51,807 bases of DNA from Comamonadaceae bacterium. Its GTDB lineage: Bacteria; Pseudomonadota; Gammaproteobacteria; Burkholderiales; Burkholderiaceae_C. Below are positions 36,264 through 44,131 of the stretch, piece by piece. The notes under the pieces are model-generated. The model made no database searches and was not told where the DNA came from. It worked only from the letters and a program-made list of their open reading frames with translations. Where the stretch lies: contig JAIXOM010000035.1 in assembly GCA_027486755.1 (NCBI GenBank), forward strand, positions 1 through 51,807. Reading direction: 5' to 3'. The position numbers were made by a program, and so were the translations under genes. How positions within the stretch are numbered: position 1 is the stretch's first letter; each line of letters begins with the position of its first letter.

Positions 36264-36953
36264 ATGACCATGCCCTGGGAAGGGATTGTTTCTGCCGATG
36301 AAATTGCCGCCTATGAGGCTGCCGGCTTTGGCCGTCCGCAGCCCCAGGGCAAGCGCCCAGCCTTGCTGATCATCGACGTGCAGTACCGCACGGTGGGCAC
36401 GCAGCGCCAGCCGTTTTGGGAGTCGATCAAGGAGTTCAAGACCTCCTGCGGCGAGGTCGGCTGGCAAGCGGTCGACCACATCGCGCCTTTGCTGGCCCTG
36501 TTTCGCGAGAAGAACCTGCCGGTGCTCTACCCCTATGTGGCGCCGAAGGAAAACTTCGACCTCGGCCGCCTGGCCGAAAAAGTGCCGGCCCTGATGGGCG
36601 TGGCCGCCAACGGCTACCAGTTCGTGCCTGAGATCGCGCCGCGCGAACGCGACGTGCTGCTGCCCAAGAAGCATCCGAGCGCCTTCTTTGGCACGCCCCT
36701 GGCCAGTTATCTGATCGACCTGCAGGTCGATAGCCTGGTGGTTACCGGCTGCACCACCAGCGGCTGTGTGCGGGGCAGCGTGGTCGATGCCTTTGCTTAC
36801 AACTTCAAGTGCACCGTGCCGATTGAATGCGTCTACGACCGCAGCGCCACCAGCCATGCGGTCAACCTGTTTGACATGGCGGCCAAGTACGCCGAGGTCA
36901 AACCCGTCAGCGAAGTCATGCAACACATCCGTTCCCTGCCCACCGCCCCATGA
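36264..36953 (+). CDS. Isochorismatase-fold amidohydrolase (N-carbamoylsarcosine amidase-like)
   Basis: A 229-residue cysteine hydrolase of the isochorismatase superfamily. The triad is D38 (LLIIDVQ), K136 (LLPKKHPSAFFGT) and nucleophile C168 (TGCTTSGCVRGSVVDA). This signature is closest to N-carbamoylsarcosine amidohydrolase and related amidases that release CO2 and NH3 or simple ammonia. ATG 36264 is preceded by a GGAGAGGA box. Its stop overlaps the next gene (ATGA). It heads the plus-strand operon. Confidence 0.87.
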   Translation: MTMPWEGIVSADEIAAYEAAGFGRPQPQGKRPALLIIDVQYRTVGTQRQPFWESIKEFKTSCGEVGWQAVDHIAPLLALFREKNLPVLYPYVAPKENFDLGRLAEKVPALMGVAANGYQFVPEIAPRERDVLLPKKHPSAFFGTPLASYLIDLQVDSLVVTGCTTSGCVRGSVVDAFAYNFKCTVPIECVYDRSATSHAVNLFDMAAKYAEVKPVSEVMQHIRSLPTAP

Positions 36954-37861
36954 TGAAAAAATTCGACAACAAGTTCAACCGTTATCCCTTCTCGCAACTG
37001 CCCAAGCGGCCGGTCTACAACTGGCCCAATGGCAGCAAGCTGGCGGTTTACTTTGCGCTCAACGTCGAGGCCTTCGAATTCGGACGCAACCCCGGGCCTG
37101 ACTTCACCTCGCTGCCGGCCGCGCCCTTTCACCGCGGCTATGCCTACCGCGACTACGGAAACCGGGTGGGCATCTGGCGCATCCTTGAGCTGTTCGATCG
37201 CTACCAAATTCCCCTGGCCATCCTGACCAACACCAGCGTCTACGACGTCTGCCCCGAGGTGCTTGAGCCGTTTCGCGCGCGCGGCGACGAATTCGTCGGC
37301 CACGGCCGCACCAATTCCGAGCGGCAGATCGACATGGACGAGGCCACCGAGCGCGCCATGCTGCAAGAGGTGCGCGAGCGCTTCATCCAGGAGGAGGGTA
37401 AGCCGCCCAAAGGCTGGCTTGGCCCCTTCATCTCGCAAAGCGCCAAAACCCCCGAACTGCTGCTCGAGACCGGCTACACCTATCAGATGGACTGGTTTTT
37501 TGATGAGCAGCCGCAGTGGTTCCGCACCGACCGCGGCCCCATCCTGAGCGTGCCCTACCCCTCGATGGAGCTCAATGACATCCCGGCCTTCATCAACCGC
37601 GGCGCCAGTGACCAGGAGTTCACCACCATGGTCACCGACGGCTTCGACCAGCAACTGGCCGACGGCGAGCGCCACGGCTGGCCGCTGGTCTGCGGCATCT
37701 CGCTGCACACCTTCATGATGGGTCAGCCCCACCGCGCCCAGCAGCTCAAGCGCATTCTTGAGCACATGGCCGCACAGCGCTCACGCATCTGGTTTTCCAC
37801 GCCGGGGGCGATTGCCGACCATGTGATGGCGCTGCCCGAGGGCACGGTGGCCAAACCCTGA
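36950..37861 (+). CDS. Polysaccharide deacetylase-like hydrolase (PuuE/allantoinase-like)
   Basis: A 303-residue NodB-type deacetylase protein with features of the PuuE (cofactor-free allantoinase) subgroup: 'LAVYFALNVEAFEFG', 'YGNRVGIWRILELFDRY', 'GDEFVGHGRTNSERQ', 'GWLGPFISQSAKTPELLLE' and 'LHTFMMGQPHRAQQL'. Such enzymes hydrolyse cyclic amides or acetyl groups. Start 36950 overlaps the previous stop by 4 bp. Its neighbour is an amidase, so a ring-opening then amide-hydrolysis sequence is plausible, but the substrate is not determined. Confidence 0.83.
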   Translation: MMKKFDNKFNRYPFSQLPKRPVYNWPNGSKLAVYFALNVEAFEFGRNPGPDFTSLPAAPFHRGYAYRDYGNRVGIWRILELFDRYQIPLAILTNTSVYDVCPEVLEPFRARGDEFVGHGRTNSERQIDMDEATERAMLQEVRERFIQEEGKPPKGWLGPFISQSAKTPELLLETGYTYQMDWFFDEQPQWFRTDRGPILSVPYPSMELNDIPAFINRGASDQEFTTMVTDGFDQQLADGERHGWPLVCGISLHTFMMGQPHRAQQLKRILEHMAAQRSRIWFSTPGAIADHVMALPEGTVAKP

Positions 37862-37872
37862 AGGCCCGCGCC

Positions 37873-38220
37873 ATGAGCGAGACCTCCTCCCCAAAAACCG
37901 GCAAGCGGGCTGAACCCGAGCTGCAGTTCTTCGCGTCGGCCGATACCGATCGCATGGCGCAGATGCTGATGGTCATGGCCGCCGAGTTGCATGTGCTGCG
38001 CGACCGGGTGCGCTGCCTGGAATTCGTCCTGACCCAGCAAGGCACGCTTGGGCCTGCGCAGCTCGACCAATTTGTGCCGGACGCCGGTCAGGCGCAGATC
38101 CTGCAGCAAGACCGCGAGGCGTTTGTGGCGCATCTGTTTGAGGTGCTCGACGGGCGGGCCAAATCCACATCAGGGCGCGGCAACCCGCAGGTGCCGGTCA
38201 TACAGGGGCACGGCGCATGA
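37873..38220 (+). CDS. Conserved hypothetical protein, helical
   Basis: A 115-residue protein of no recognised family. The middle part (about residues 24-55, 'DTDRMAQMLMVMAAELHVLR' and beyond) is predicted helical and may be a coiled coil; the ends are polar and disordered. It starts 11 bp after the deacetylase and overlaps the methyltransferase by 4 bp (ATGA), so it belongs to the operon. Its role is unknown; it may be a small partner of a neighbouring enzyme. Confidence 0.7.
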   Translation: MSETSSPKTGKRAEPELQFFASADTDRMAQMLMVMAAELHVLRDRVRCLEFVLTQQGTLGPAQLDQFVPDAGQAQILQQDREAFVAHLFEVLDGRAKSTSGRGNPQVPVIQGHGA

Positions 38221-39272
38221 GCACAATGGACCGCAGCACCACCGCTTTTCAAGAGCTCATCGGCACCATGCGACAGCATTGGGCCAACCAGCTCTACCCA
38301 GCCTTGCATCAGCGCTATGAGCAAGCCACCCAGGGGCAGCCCCCTGCCGACAGCGCCCAGGCCGGCCAGGCGGTGGAAGACCTGCCGCTGTATCACTGGT
38401 TTTGCTTCATCGAGCGCCACTACCAGCGCATGAAGTATTCAGACCCGCGCTGGGGCTTGGCGGCGGCGCTGTCCGCCCGTCCCGACTGGGTGGCCGAGCA
38501 ACTGCATCCGGCCCAGGACAGCGCCTACCTGCGGCTGCGGCCCGAGCTGCCCCTGCCCGATTACTACAGCGCCATAGACATCCATCAGCACCCGGGCAAT
38601 TTGGTCGGTGCCGATTACGACGGGCTGATGTACCGGGCCAGCGCCACCTCCATCCACCCCAACACCCGCCGCTTTGAAGCGCACGAGCGCATGGCCCAGT
38701 GGCTGCAAAGCCAGGGCAACTTTCTGTCCGTGCTCGACATGGGCTGCGGCTTTGGCAAATGCGGCTTTCCCATTGCGCGCCACTTTGAGCAGGCGCAAGT
38801 GCTGGGCATAGACCTGTCGGCGCCCTGCCTGCGGCTGGCCGCTCGTACCGCCGAGCAAGAGGGCCTGCGCAACATCCGCTTCGAGCAGGCCGATGCGGCC
38901 CAAGTGCCCTGCGAGGACGCGAGCTTCGACCTGGTGACCTCCACCCAGCTGCTCCATGAGCTGCCGGTCGAGGTGATCGCCCGGGTGCTGGCTGAGTCTT
39001 ACCGCCTGCTCAAGCCCGGCGGCCTGGTGGCCCATCTGGACTTCCGGGCGCATCAGCCCTGGCCGCAGTTCCTGATTGAAGGCCATAGCGTGCGCAATAA
39101 CGAGGGCTACTTGCCTGGCTTTAACCGCATGGACATAGCTGCCGCTTACCTGGCGGCCGGATTCGAGCCTGTACGCATCGAGCCCTTTGCCGAAACCGAA
39201 GGCGCGACCCGCGCCGACTGGCCCTACTGGCGCTTTCCCTGGACCTTGTTCTGGTCACGCAAACCGGCCTGA
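38217..39272 (+). CDS. Class I SAM-dependent methyltransferase
   Basis: A 351-residue protein whose C-terminal half is a class I methyltransferase: 'VLDMGCGFGKCGFPIARHFE' (motif I), 'LGIDLSAPCLRLAA', 'FEQADAAQVPCEDASFDLVTS' (motif IV region) and 'SYRLLKPGGLVAHLDF'. The N-terminal 140 residues are helical with 'WFCFIERHYQRMKYSDPRW' and no known domain. It overlaps the upstream gene by 4 bp and precedes the second oxidoreductase by 20 bp. The methyl acceptor is unknown. Confidence 0.88.
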   Translation: MSTMDRSTTAFQELIGTMRQHWANQLYPALHQRYEQATQGQPPADSAQAGQAVEDLPLYHWFCFIERHYQRMKYSDPRWGLAAALSARPDWVAEQLHPAQDSAYLRLRPELPLPDYYSAIDIHQHPGNLVGADYDGLMYRASATSIHPNTRRFEAHERMAQWLQSQGNFLSVLDMGCGFGKCGFPIARHFEQAQVLGIDLSAPCLRLAARTAEQEGLRNIRFEQADAAQVPCEDASFDLVTSTQLLHELPVEVIARVLAESYRLLKPGGLVAHLDFRAHQPWPQFLIEGHSVRNNEGYLPGFNRMDIAAAYLAAGFEPVRIEPFAETEGATRADWPYWRFPWTLFWSRKPA

Positions 39273-39292
39273 AACAGAACCCTAGTTCGCCG

Positions 39293-41275
39293 ATGCCTCA
39301 AAACCCCTATCCGCTTCTGTTCAGCCCGCAGGTGCTGGCCGGCCAGACGCTGAAGAACCGCATCACCCACGCCTCGATCTCGCCGCGCTTTGGCGCGCAG
39401 CAGGGCATGCATCCGCGTTACCTGCACTACTTCGTCAACCGGGCCAAGGGCGGGGCGGCGATGGTGGTGACCGACCCCATCGGCATCGTGCCCCAGCATG
39501 GGCTCGAACGCCTGCGGGCCTGGGACGACAGCATGGTCGACGACCTGCGGCGCCTGGCCGACGGTGTGCGCGCGCACGACAGCGCCCTGCTCGGTCAGGT
39601 GCAGGACACCGGGCGCGGGCGCCATGTGCCCGGTCGCGCCTACCAGACCATCAGCGCCTCGGCCTTGCCCGACGACCTGAGCTACTCCATGCCGCGCGCG
39701 ATGACCGCTGACGACATCACAGCCTTTGTGGCTCACACGGTGCAGTCCTGCGTGCGCATGCAGCACTGCGGCTTTTCGGGCATCGAGATTTCGGCCGGGC
39801 ACGGCCACCTGTTCCACCAGTTCCTCTCGCCGCGCTCCAACCAGCGTGACGACGCTTACGGCGGCGACCTCGCCCGGCGCCTGCAGCTGCTGACCGAAGT
39901 CTGTCAGGGCGTGCGGCAAAGCTGCGGCTCAGGCTTCATCATCGGCGTCAAACTGCCGGGCGACGACGGGGTGCCGGGTGGCATTGGAGAATTCGAAGCC
40001 GGCCAGATCGCACAAGGCCTGGTCGCGCAGACCCAGATCGACTATCTGACCTACTGCCAAGGCTCGCACCACCGCAGCCTGGAGATGCACCTGCCCGACG
40101 ACAGCTATCCGCGCCAGACCTATATGGGGCTGATCGCGCGGCTCAAGGCGCTCACGCCTTCGGTGCCGGTGATGGGCCTGGGGCGCATCACGGATCCGGC
40201 CGAGGCCGAGGCTATTTTGGCGCGCGGCGATGCCGACATGATCGCCCTGGGCCGCTCGCTCATCGTCGACCCCGCCTGGCCCCTGAAAGCGCAGGCGGGT
40301 AAGGCCAGTGACATCCGCTACTGCGTCTCCTGCAATACCTGCTGGAAGACCATCAATCAAAACCGGCACATGGGCTGCGACAACAACCCGCGCCTGGCCC
40401 AGGCCAACGAGCTCGAGGAGACGCTGGCGCGCGCCCCGGTGCTGCGCAAGCTGGCGGTGGTCGGCGCTGGCATTGCCGGCCTGCAGGCGGCGGTCACGGC
40501 CGCAGCGCGCGGGCACCAGGTCAAAGTCTGGGGCCACTCGTCCGATGTGGGCGGCCGGGCCCGCTTGCTGGCGCAGCTGCCGCTGGGCGAATCCATATCG
40601 AGCATTTACGACCATCAGTGGATCAGCGCGCAGCGCTTAGGTGTTCAATTTCAATTGGGCCAAGCGGCCACGGCCGCCGATGTACTGGCCTGGCAGCCCG
40701 ATGCGGTGGTGCTGGCCACCGGTGCGGACATGACCTGGCCCATGGATTTGCCCGAGGCTCTGCGCCTCGAAGGCCTGCTGCCCGACCTGCGCCAAGCCAT
40801 GAGCGATGTGCTGCGCAGTCATGGGCCGCAAAGCGGTACCGCGGTGATTTACGACCTGGACCAGACAGAAGGCACTTACGCCGCGGCCGAATACCTGCGC
40901 GACCGCTTCGAGCGTGTGGTGGTGCTGTCGCCGCGCGAGACGATCGCCGAAGAAGTGGTGCTGGTGGCGCGCCAGCGCATACACCGGCGGTTTTTTGAGC
41001 GCGGCATCGAGGTCAAGACCTGGGTCGATCCGGTCTGGACCGAGCGCTTTGAAAACGAGGGCTGCCTGCAATACCGCAGCGTGTTTGGCGGCCCGCTGCA
41101 AGACATTGAGAACGTGGCCTTCTTTGCCTACGCCAGTCCGCGCCGGCCAATCGATGATTTGCGCCTGCCGCTGCAGGCCGCTGGCCTGCCGGTGACGCTG
41201 GTGGGTGACTGCAAGATCGCCCGCGATGCACTGGCCGCCACCTCTGAAGGCCACGAGGCCGGCATGGCCGCATGA
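39293..41275 (+). CDS. Second FMN/FAD/4Fe-4S NADH:flavin oxidoreductase
   Basis: A 660-residue paralog of the enzyme at 34.1-36.1 kb, with the same three-part layout. The OYE barrel has 'AGHGHLFHQFLSPRSNQRDD', the iron-sulfur cysteines are C344-x2-C347-x2-C350-x11-C362, and the FAD domain has 'VVGAGIAGLQAAVTAAARGHQV'. The Cys spacing equals that of trimethylamine dehydrogenase; the first paralog has one extra residue between the second and third Cys. It might act on a related substrate. It is in the middle of the plus-strand operon. Confidence 0.87.
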   Translation: MPQNPYPLLFSPQVLAGQTLKNRITHASISPRFGAQQGMHPRYLHYFVNRAKGGAAMVVTDPIGIVPQHGLERLRAWDDSMVDDLRRLADGVRAHDSALLGQVQDTGRGRHVPGRAYQTISASALPDDLSYSMPRAMTADDITAFVAHTVQSCVRMQHCGFSGIEISAGHGHLFHQFLSPRSNQRDDAYGGDLARRLQLLTEVCQGVRQSCGSGFIIGVKLPGDDGVPGGIGEFEAGQIAQGLVAQTQIDYLTYCQGSHHRSLEMHLPDDSYPRQTYMGLIARLKALTPSVPVMGLGRITDPAEAEAILARGDADMIALGRSLIVDPAWPLKAQAGKASDIRYCVSCNTCWKTINQNRHMGCDNNPRLAQANELEETLARAPVLRKLAVVGAGIAGLQAAVTAAARGHQVKVWGHSSDVGGRARLLAQLPLGESISSIYDHQWISAQRLGVQFQLGQAATAADVLAWQPDAVVLATGADMTWPMDLPEALRLEGLLPDLRQAMSDVLRSHGPQSGTAVIYDLDQTEGTYAAAEYLRDRFERVVVLSPRETIAEEVVLVARQRIHRRFFERGIEVKTWVDPVWTERFENEGCLQYRSVFGGPLQDIENVAFFAYASPRRPIDDLRLPLQAAGLPVTLVGDCKIARDALAATSEGHEAGMAA

Positions 41276-41316
41276 GATTCGTTTCTGATCAACCGCCCCA
41301 TCACCAAGGAGTTTTT

Positions 41317-42345
41317 ATGAAGTCTTCACCGATGATACGCACCGCCACTGCCACTGCCACTGCCACTGCCTTTGCCGGTGGCGTTAGGCGCTGGTCTGGC
41401 GCCTTGGCGCTGGCCGGCGTGTTTTTGCACGCTGGCGCCCAGGCGCAGGACTGGCCCAGTCGCCCGGTGGTGCTGATCAACCCCTTTGCCGCCGGTTCCT
41501 CGGTCGATGTGGTGGGGCGCCTGATTGCCCAGAAGATCGCGGCCAACACCGGCCAGGGCATCACAGTCGACAACAAAACCGGCGCCAGCGGCAACATCGG
41601 TACCGACTTTGCGGCCCGCGCCAAGCCCGACGGCTACACCCTGCTGCTGGGCTCGCCCGGCACCATGGCCATCAACCCTTGGCTGTTCAAGAAGCTGCCC
41701 TATGACGCCCTCAAGGACTTCACGCCCGTCTCGGTGCTGGTGTCCTTTCCGCAGGTGGTGACCACCAGCCCCAAGCAGCCCTTCAAGAACTTCCCCGAGT
41801 TTGTGGCGGCGGTCAAGGCCCAGCCCGACAAGATGGCCTACTCCTCATCGGGGCAAGGCTCAACCTCGCACCTGGTGATGGAGTTGATCCGCGCCGATGC
41901 GGGCCTGAAGATCACCCACGTCGGCTACCGCGGCGACTCGCTGGCCACTCAGGCCGTGCTCGCCGGCGATGTGCAGGTAACGGTGGGCGGTCTGCCCTCG
42001 ATGTCGCCGCTGATCCGCGGTGGCAATGTGCGGCCGCTGGCTGTGACCTCCAACAAGCGCTCGCCGCAGTTTCCCGACCTGCCTTCTATGGCCGAGTTCA
42101 TTCCCGGCTTTGACGCCACCGCCTGGGTGCTGCTGATGGCCCCGGCCGGCACGCCTGCAGCGGTGGTCAGCCGAATTTCTGCCGAGGTCGCCAAGGCCTT
42201 GGCCGACCCGCAGTTGCGCCAAGCCCTGGACGCGCAAGGCGTGACCCCGGTGGGCAGCAATCCGGCTGAGAGCGCCGCCTTCCACCGCAAGGAGCTCGAC
42301 AAGTTCAAGCGCGCGGTCGAGCTCTCGGGCGCGACGATGGAGTAA
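41317..42345 (+). CDS. Bug-family (TctC-like) tripartite tricarboxylate receptor, copy 1
   Basis: A 342-residue periplasmic receptor. After a signal peptide containing four in-frame copies of a GCCACT repeat (TATATATA), the mature protein begins 'QDWPSRPVVLINPFAAGSSVDVVGRLIA'. Bug hallmarks are 'NPFAAGSSVD', 'VDNKTGASGNIGTDFAARAKPDGYT' (split in two loops) and 'GTMAIN'. Bug proteins bind carboxylates or amides by water-mediated contacts. The SD AAGGAG at 41306-41311 fixes the start. It ends the operon. No tctAB genes are nearby. Confidence 0.9.
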   Translation: MKSSPMIRTATATATATAFAGGVRRWSGALALAGVFLHAGAQAQDWPSRPVVLINPFAAGSSVDVVGRLIAQKIAANTGQGITVDNKTGASGNIGTDFAARAKPDGYTLLLGSPGTMAINPWLFKKLPYDALKDFTPVSVLVSFPQVVTTSPKQPFKNFPEFVAAVKAQPDKMAYSSSGQGSTSHLVMELIRADAGLKITHVGYRGDSLATQAVLAGDVQVTVGGLPSMSPLIRGGNVRPLAVTSNKRSPQFPDLPSMAEFIPGFDATAWVLLMAPAGTPAAVVSRISAEVAKALADPQLRQALDAQGVTPVGSNPAESAAFHRKELDKFKRAVELSGATME

Positions 42346-42346
42346 G

Positions 42347-42473
42347 GGCGGCCGCGGCCGCCGCGGGCGCAACTGGACCCTAGTGGACCCTAGTGGACCC
42401 TAGTGGGCTCTGGTGGGCTCTCGTGAACCTGGGCGGACTGATCTGGGCTTGAGTGAACTTAAGCGGGCTGTGG
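42347..42473. repeat. Decanucleotide repeat tract and GC palindrome
   Basis: After a 16-bp perfect GC palindrome, GGCGGCCGCGGCCGCC (42347-42362), a run of ten 10-bp units fills 42374-42473. The first three are identical (TGGACCCTAG); the others are degenerate (TGGGCTCTGG, TGGGCTCTCG, then weaker). The tract covers the stop codon of the minus-strand dioxygenase (42459-42461) and so extends into its 3' end. Confidence 0.75.
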
Positions 42474-43328
42474 CGCCTGCGTGCCTTCGATCTGCACCCG
42501 AAAGCCCGAGCGCACATTGGGCCAGTAATCCCACAGGGCCTTGTGCTGAGCGCAGCGGTTGTCCCAAAACGCAATCGAATGGGCTTGCCAGCGGAAACGG
42601 CAGGCCCATTCATCGCGGCCGATGTGGCGGTAGAGAAACTTCAGCACCGCCTCGCTCTCATTGCGCGGCAGCTCGTTGATGTGGCTGGTGAAGTCGGTGT
42701 TGACAAAGATGCCGCAGCGCCCGCTCTCGGGATGGCGCACGATCACCGGGTGAGAGGATTTGGGCGTGCCCGGCCCGAACACCCGGGCGCCGTCGTGGGT
42801 GGCGGTGAGCCCAGACAGAAAGGCCTTCATCTTGTCCGACAGCGCCTCATAGGCCGCATAGGTGCTGGCGAACATGGTGTCACCGCCGCCGTCGGGCGGT
42901 ATGGTGTGGTTGTAGAGCATGCTGCCCAAAGGCGGCATGGGCGCGCAGGACTGGTCGCTGTGCCAGCTCTCGCCGGAGATGCGCTGCGAGGTCTCGTCGT
43001 AGTGAAAGCGGCGCACCAGCGGATGGTCGGTGGGCTTGCTGATGGTCTGCGCGCCCACATGTTTGCCCAAAGGGCCGAACAGGCTGGCAAAGCGAATCTG
43101 GTCGTCGAAGCTGATTTTCTGGTCGCGAAAAAACAGCACCTGGTAACGGGTGAAGGCGTCTTTGACCTCAGCCTGCTGCTGCTCGGACAGCGGCTGCGTC
43201 AGATCGATGTCGCCGACTTCTGCGCCGATGTGCGGCGAAGCCGGCGTGACGCTGATGCTCTGGTAAGCCGCCGCAGCCTGGGCGGGGGTGCGTGCGGCTA
43301 TCGGCGCGCCGACGGTGGCGGTGAACAT
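42459..43328 (-). CDS. TauD/TfdA-family Fe(II)/2-oxoglutarate dioxygenase
   Basis: A 289-residue dioxygenase of the taurine/2,4-D family. Iron ligands are H123-x-D125 (SWHSDQS) and H262 (NRCAQHKALWDY); an Arg near 273-277 binds 2-oxoglutarate. 'RYQVLFFRDQKIS' is typical of the N-terminal part. It uses O2 and 2-oxoglutarate to hydroxylate a substrate, often releasing sulfite or an alcohol. The substrate is not deducible. Start 43328 is chosen (MFTATVGAP). It is divergent from the MarR gene, 129 bp apart. Confidence 0.9.
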   Translation of the reverse strand: MFTATVGAPIAARTPAQAAAAYQSISVTPASPHIGAEVGDIDLTQPLSEQQQAEVKDAFTRYQVLFFRDQKISFDDQIRFASLFGPLGKHVGAQTISKPTDHPLVRRFHYDETSQRISGESWHSDQSCAPMPPLGSMLYNHTIPPDGGGDTMFASTYAAYEALSDKMKAFLSGLTATHDGARVFGPGTPKSSHPVIVRHPESGRCGIFVNTDFTSHINELPRNESEAVLKFLYRHIGRDEWACRFRWQAHSIAFWDNRCAQHKALWDYWPNVRSGFRVQIEGTQAPQPA

Positions 43329-43456
43329 GGGGGGGTGCTCCTGGTGACGTGGACCTCTCGGCCCGGGCATGGGCGCTGCCGGCATTGGACATGCGCCTTA
43401 TTGCTTCGGATCCTAGGTGTTTTTTTACGCCTTTGCAAGTACACTGACCCAGCAAA

Positions 43457-44131
43457 ATGCAAAAAGCCCTCTCGTCATCTGCTTTGGGTCCTATGAATGC
43501 CGCCGCCGAGGTCGGCCGTGCCCCTAGAGCCGCCAAAGCTGCCAAAGCCATTGCGGCCAGCAAAGCCCCGAAGGCTCCTAAGGCCCTTAAGGCCCTTAAG
43601 GCCCTTAAGGCCCTTAAGGCCCTTAAGGCCCTTAAGGCTCCCAGCACTGCGCCTCGCCGCGCGCCAGCGCGCCAGCGCCTGGACGAGAGCCTGGGTTTTT
43701 TGATTGCCGAGGCTGAGCGGGCCTCCAAGCGGGTGTTGTTTGCCCGCATTGCCGAGCACGGCATACGCCGCGGCGGCTGGTTCGTGCTGCGCGCCCTCTG
43801 GGAAAACGAAGGCATGACCCAGCGCGAACTGGCGCAGCGCTTGGGCCTGATGGAGACCTCGGTGCTGGAAATGGTGCGGGCCATGGAAAGTGACGGTCTG
43901 GTCACCCGCACCCGCGACACCGAAGACAAGCGCAAGGTGCGCATTCACCTGAGTGCCCAGGGCCGGGCGATCGAGCCGCAGCTGATGCAGGTGGCCCAGA
44001 CCGTCAATGACCAAATGGTGCAGGACCTGACCCAGGCCGAAGCGGTGCTGCTCAAGCTGCTGCTTAAAAAGGTGCGCGCCAGCCTGTTGGGCGATTCAGC
44101 GGCTCAAGGCATCAACCCCATCAGCCCATGA
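43457..44131 (+). CDS. MarR-family transcriptional regulator with Lys-Ala-Leu repeat tail
   Basis: A 224-residue protein. Residues about 75-205 are a winged-helix MarR domain ('LAQRLGLMETSVLEMVRAMES', 'RTRDTEDKRKVRIHLSAQGR'). The N-terminal about 70 residues contain KAP/KAL tripeptides encoded by a 9-bp DNA repeat (see repeat entry). The start is uncertain: ATG 43457 has no good SD, and ATG 43493 is an alternative. It overlaps the monooxygenase by 4 bp, so it probably controls that gene and the dioxygenase through the 129-bp intergenic region. Confidence 0.85.
   Translation: MQKALSSSALGPMNAAAEVGRAPRAAKAAKAIAASKAPKAPKALKALKALKALKALKALKAPSTAPRRAPARQRLDESLGFLIAEAERASKRVLFARIAEHGIRRGGWFVLRALWENEGMTQRELAQRLGLMETSVLEMVRAMESDGLVTRTRDTEDKRKVRIHLSAQGRAIEPQLMQVAQTVNDQMVQDLTQAEAVLLKLLLKKVRASLLGDSAAQGINPISP
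43562..43642 (+). repeat. 9-bp tandem repeat coding for KAL/KAP in the MarR protein
   Basis: Nine consecutive 9-bp units lie in frame: AAAGCCCCG, AAGGCTCCT, six identical AAGGCCCTT (43580-43633), and AAGGCTCCC. Each encodes Lys-Ala-Pro or Lys-Ala-Leu. Because the unit is a multiple of 3, slippage would change tail length but not frame. Confidence 0.95.
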
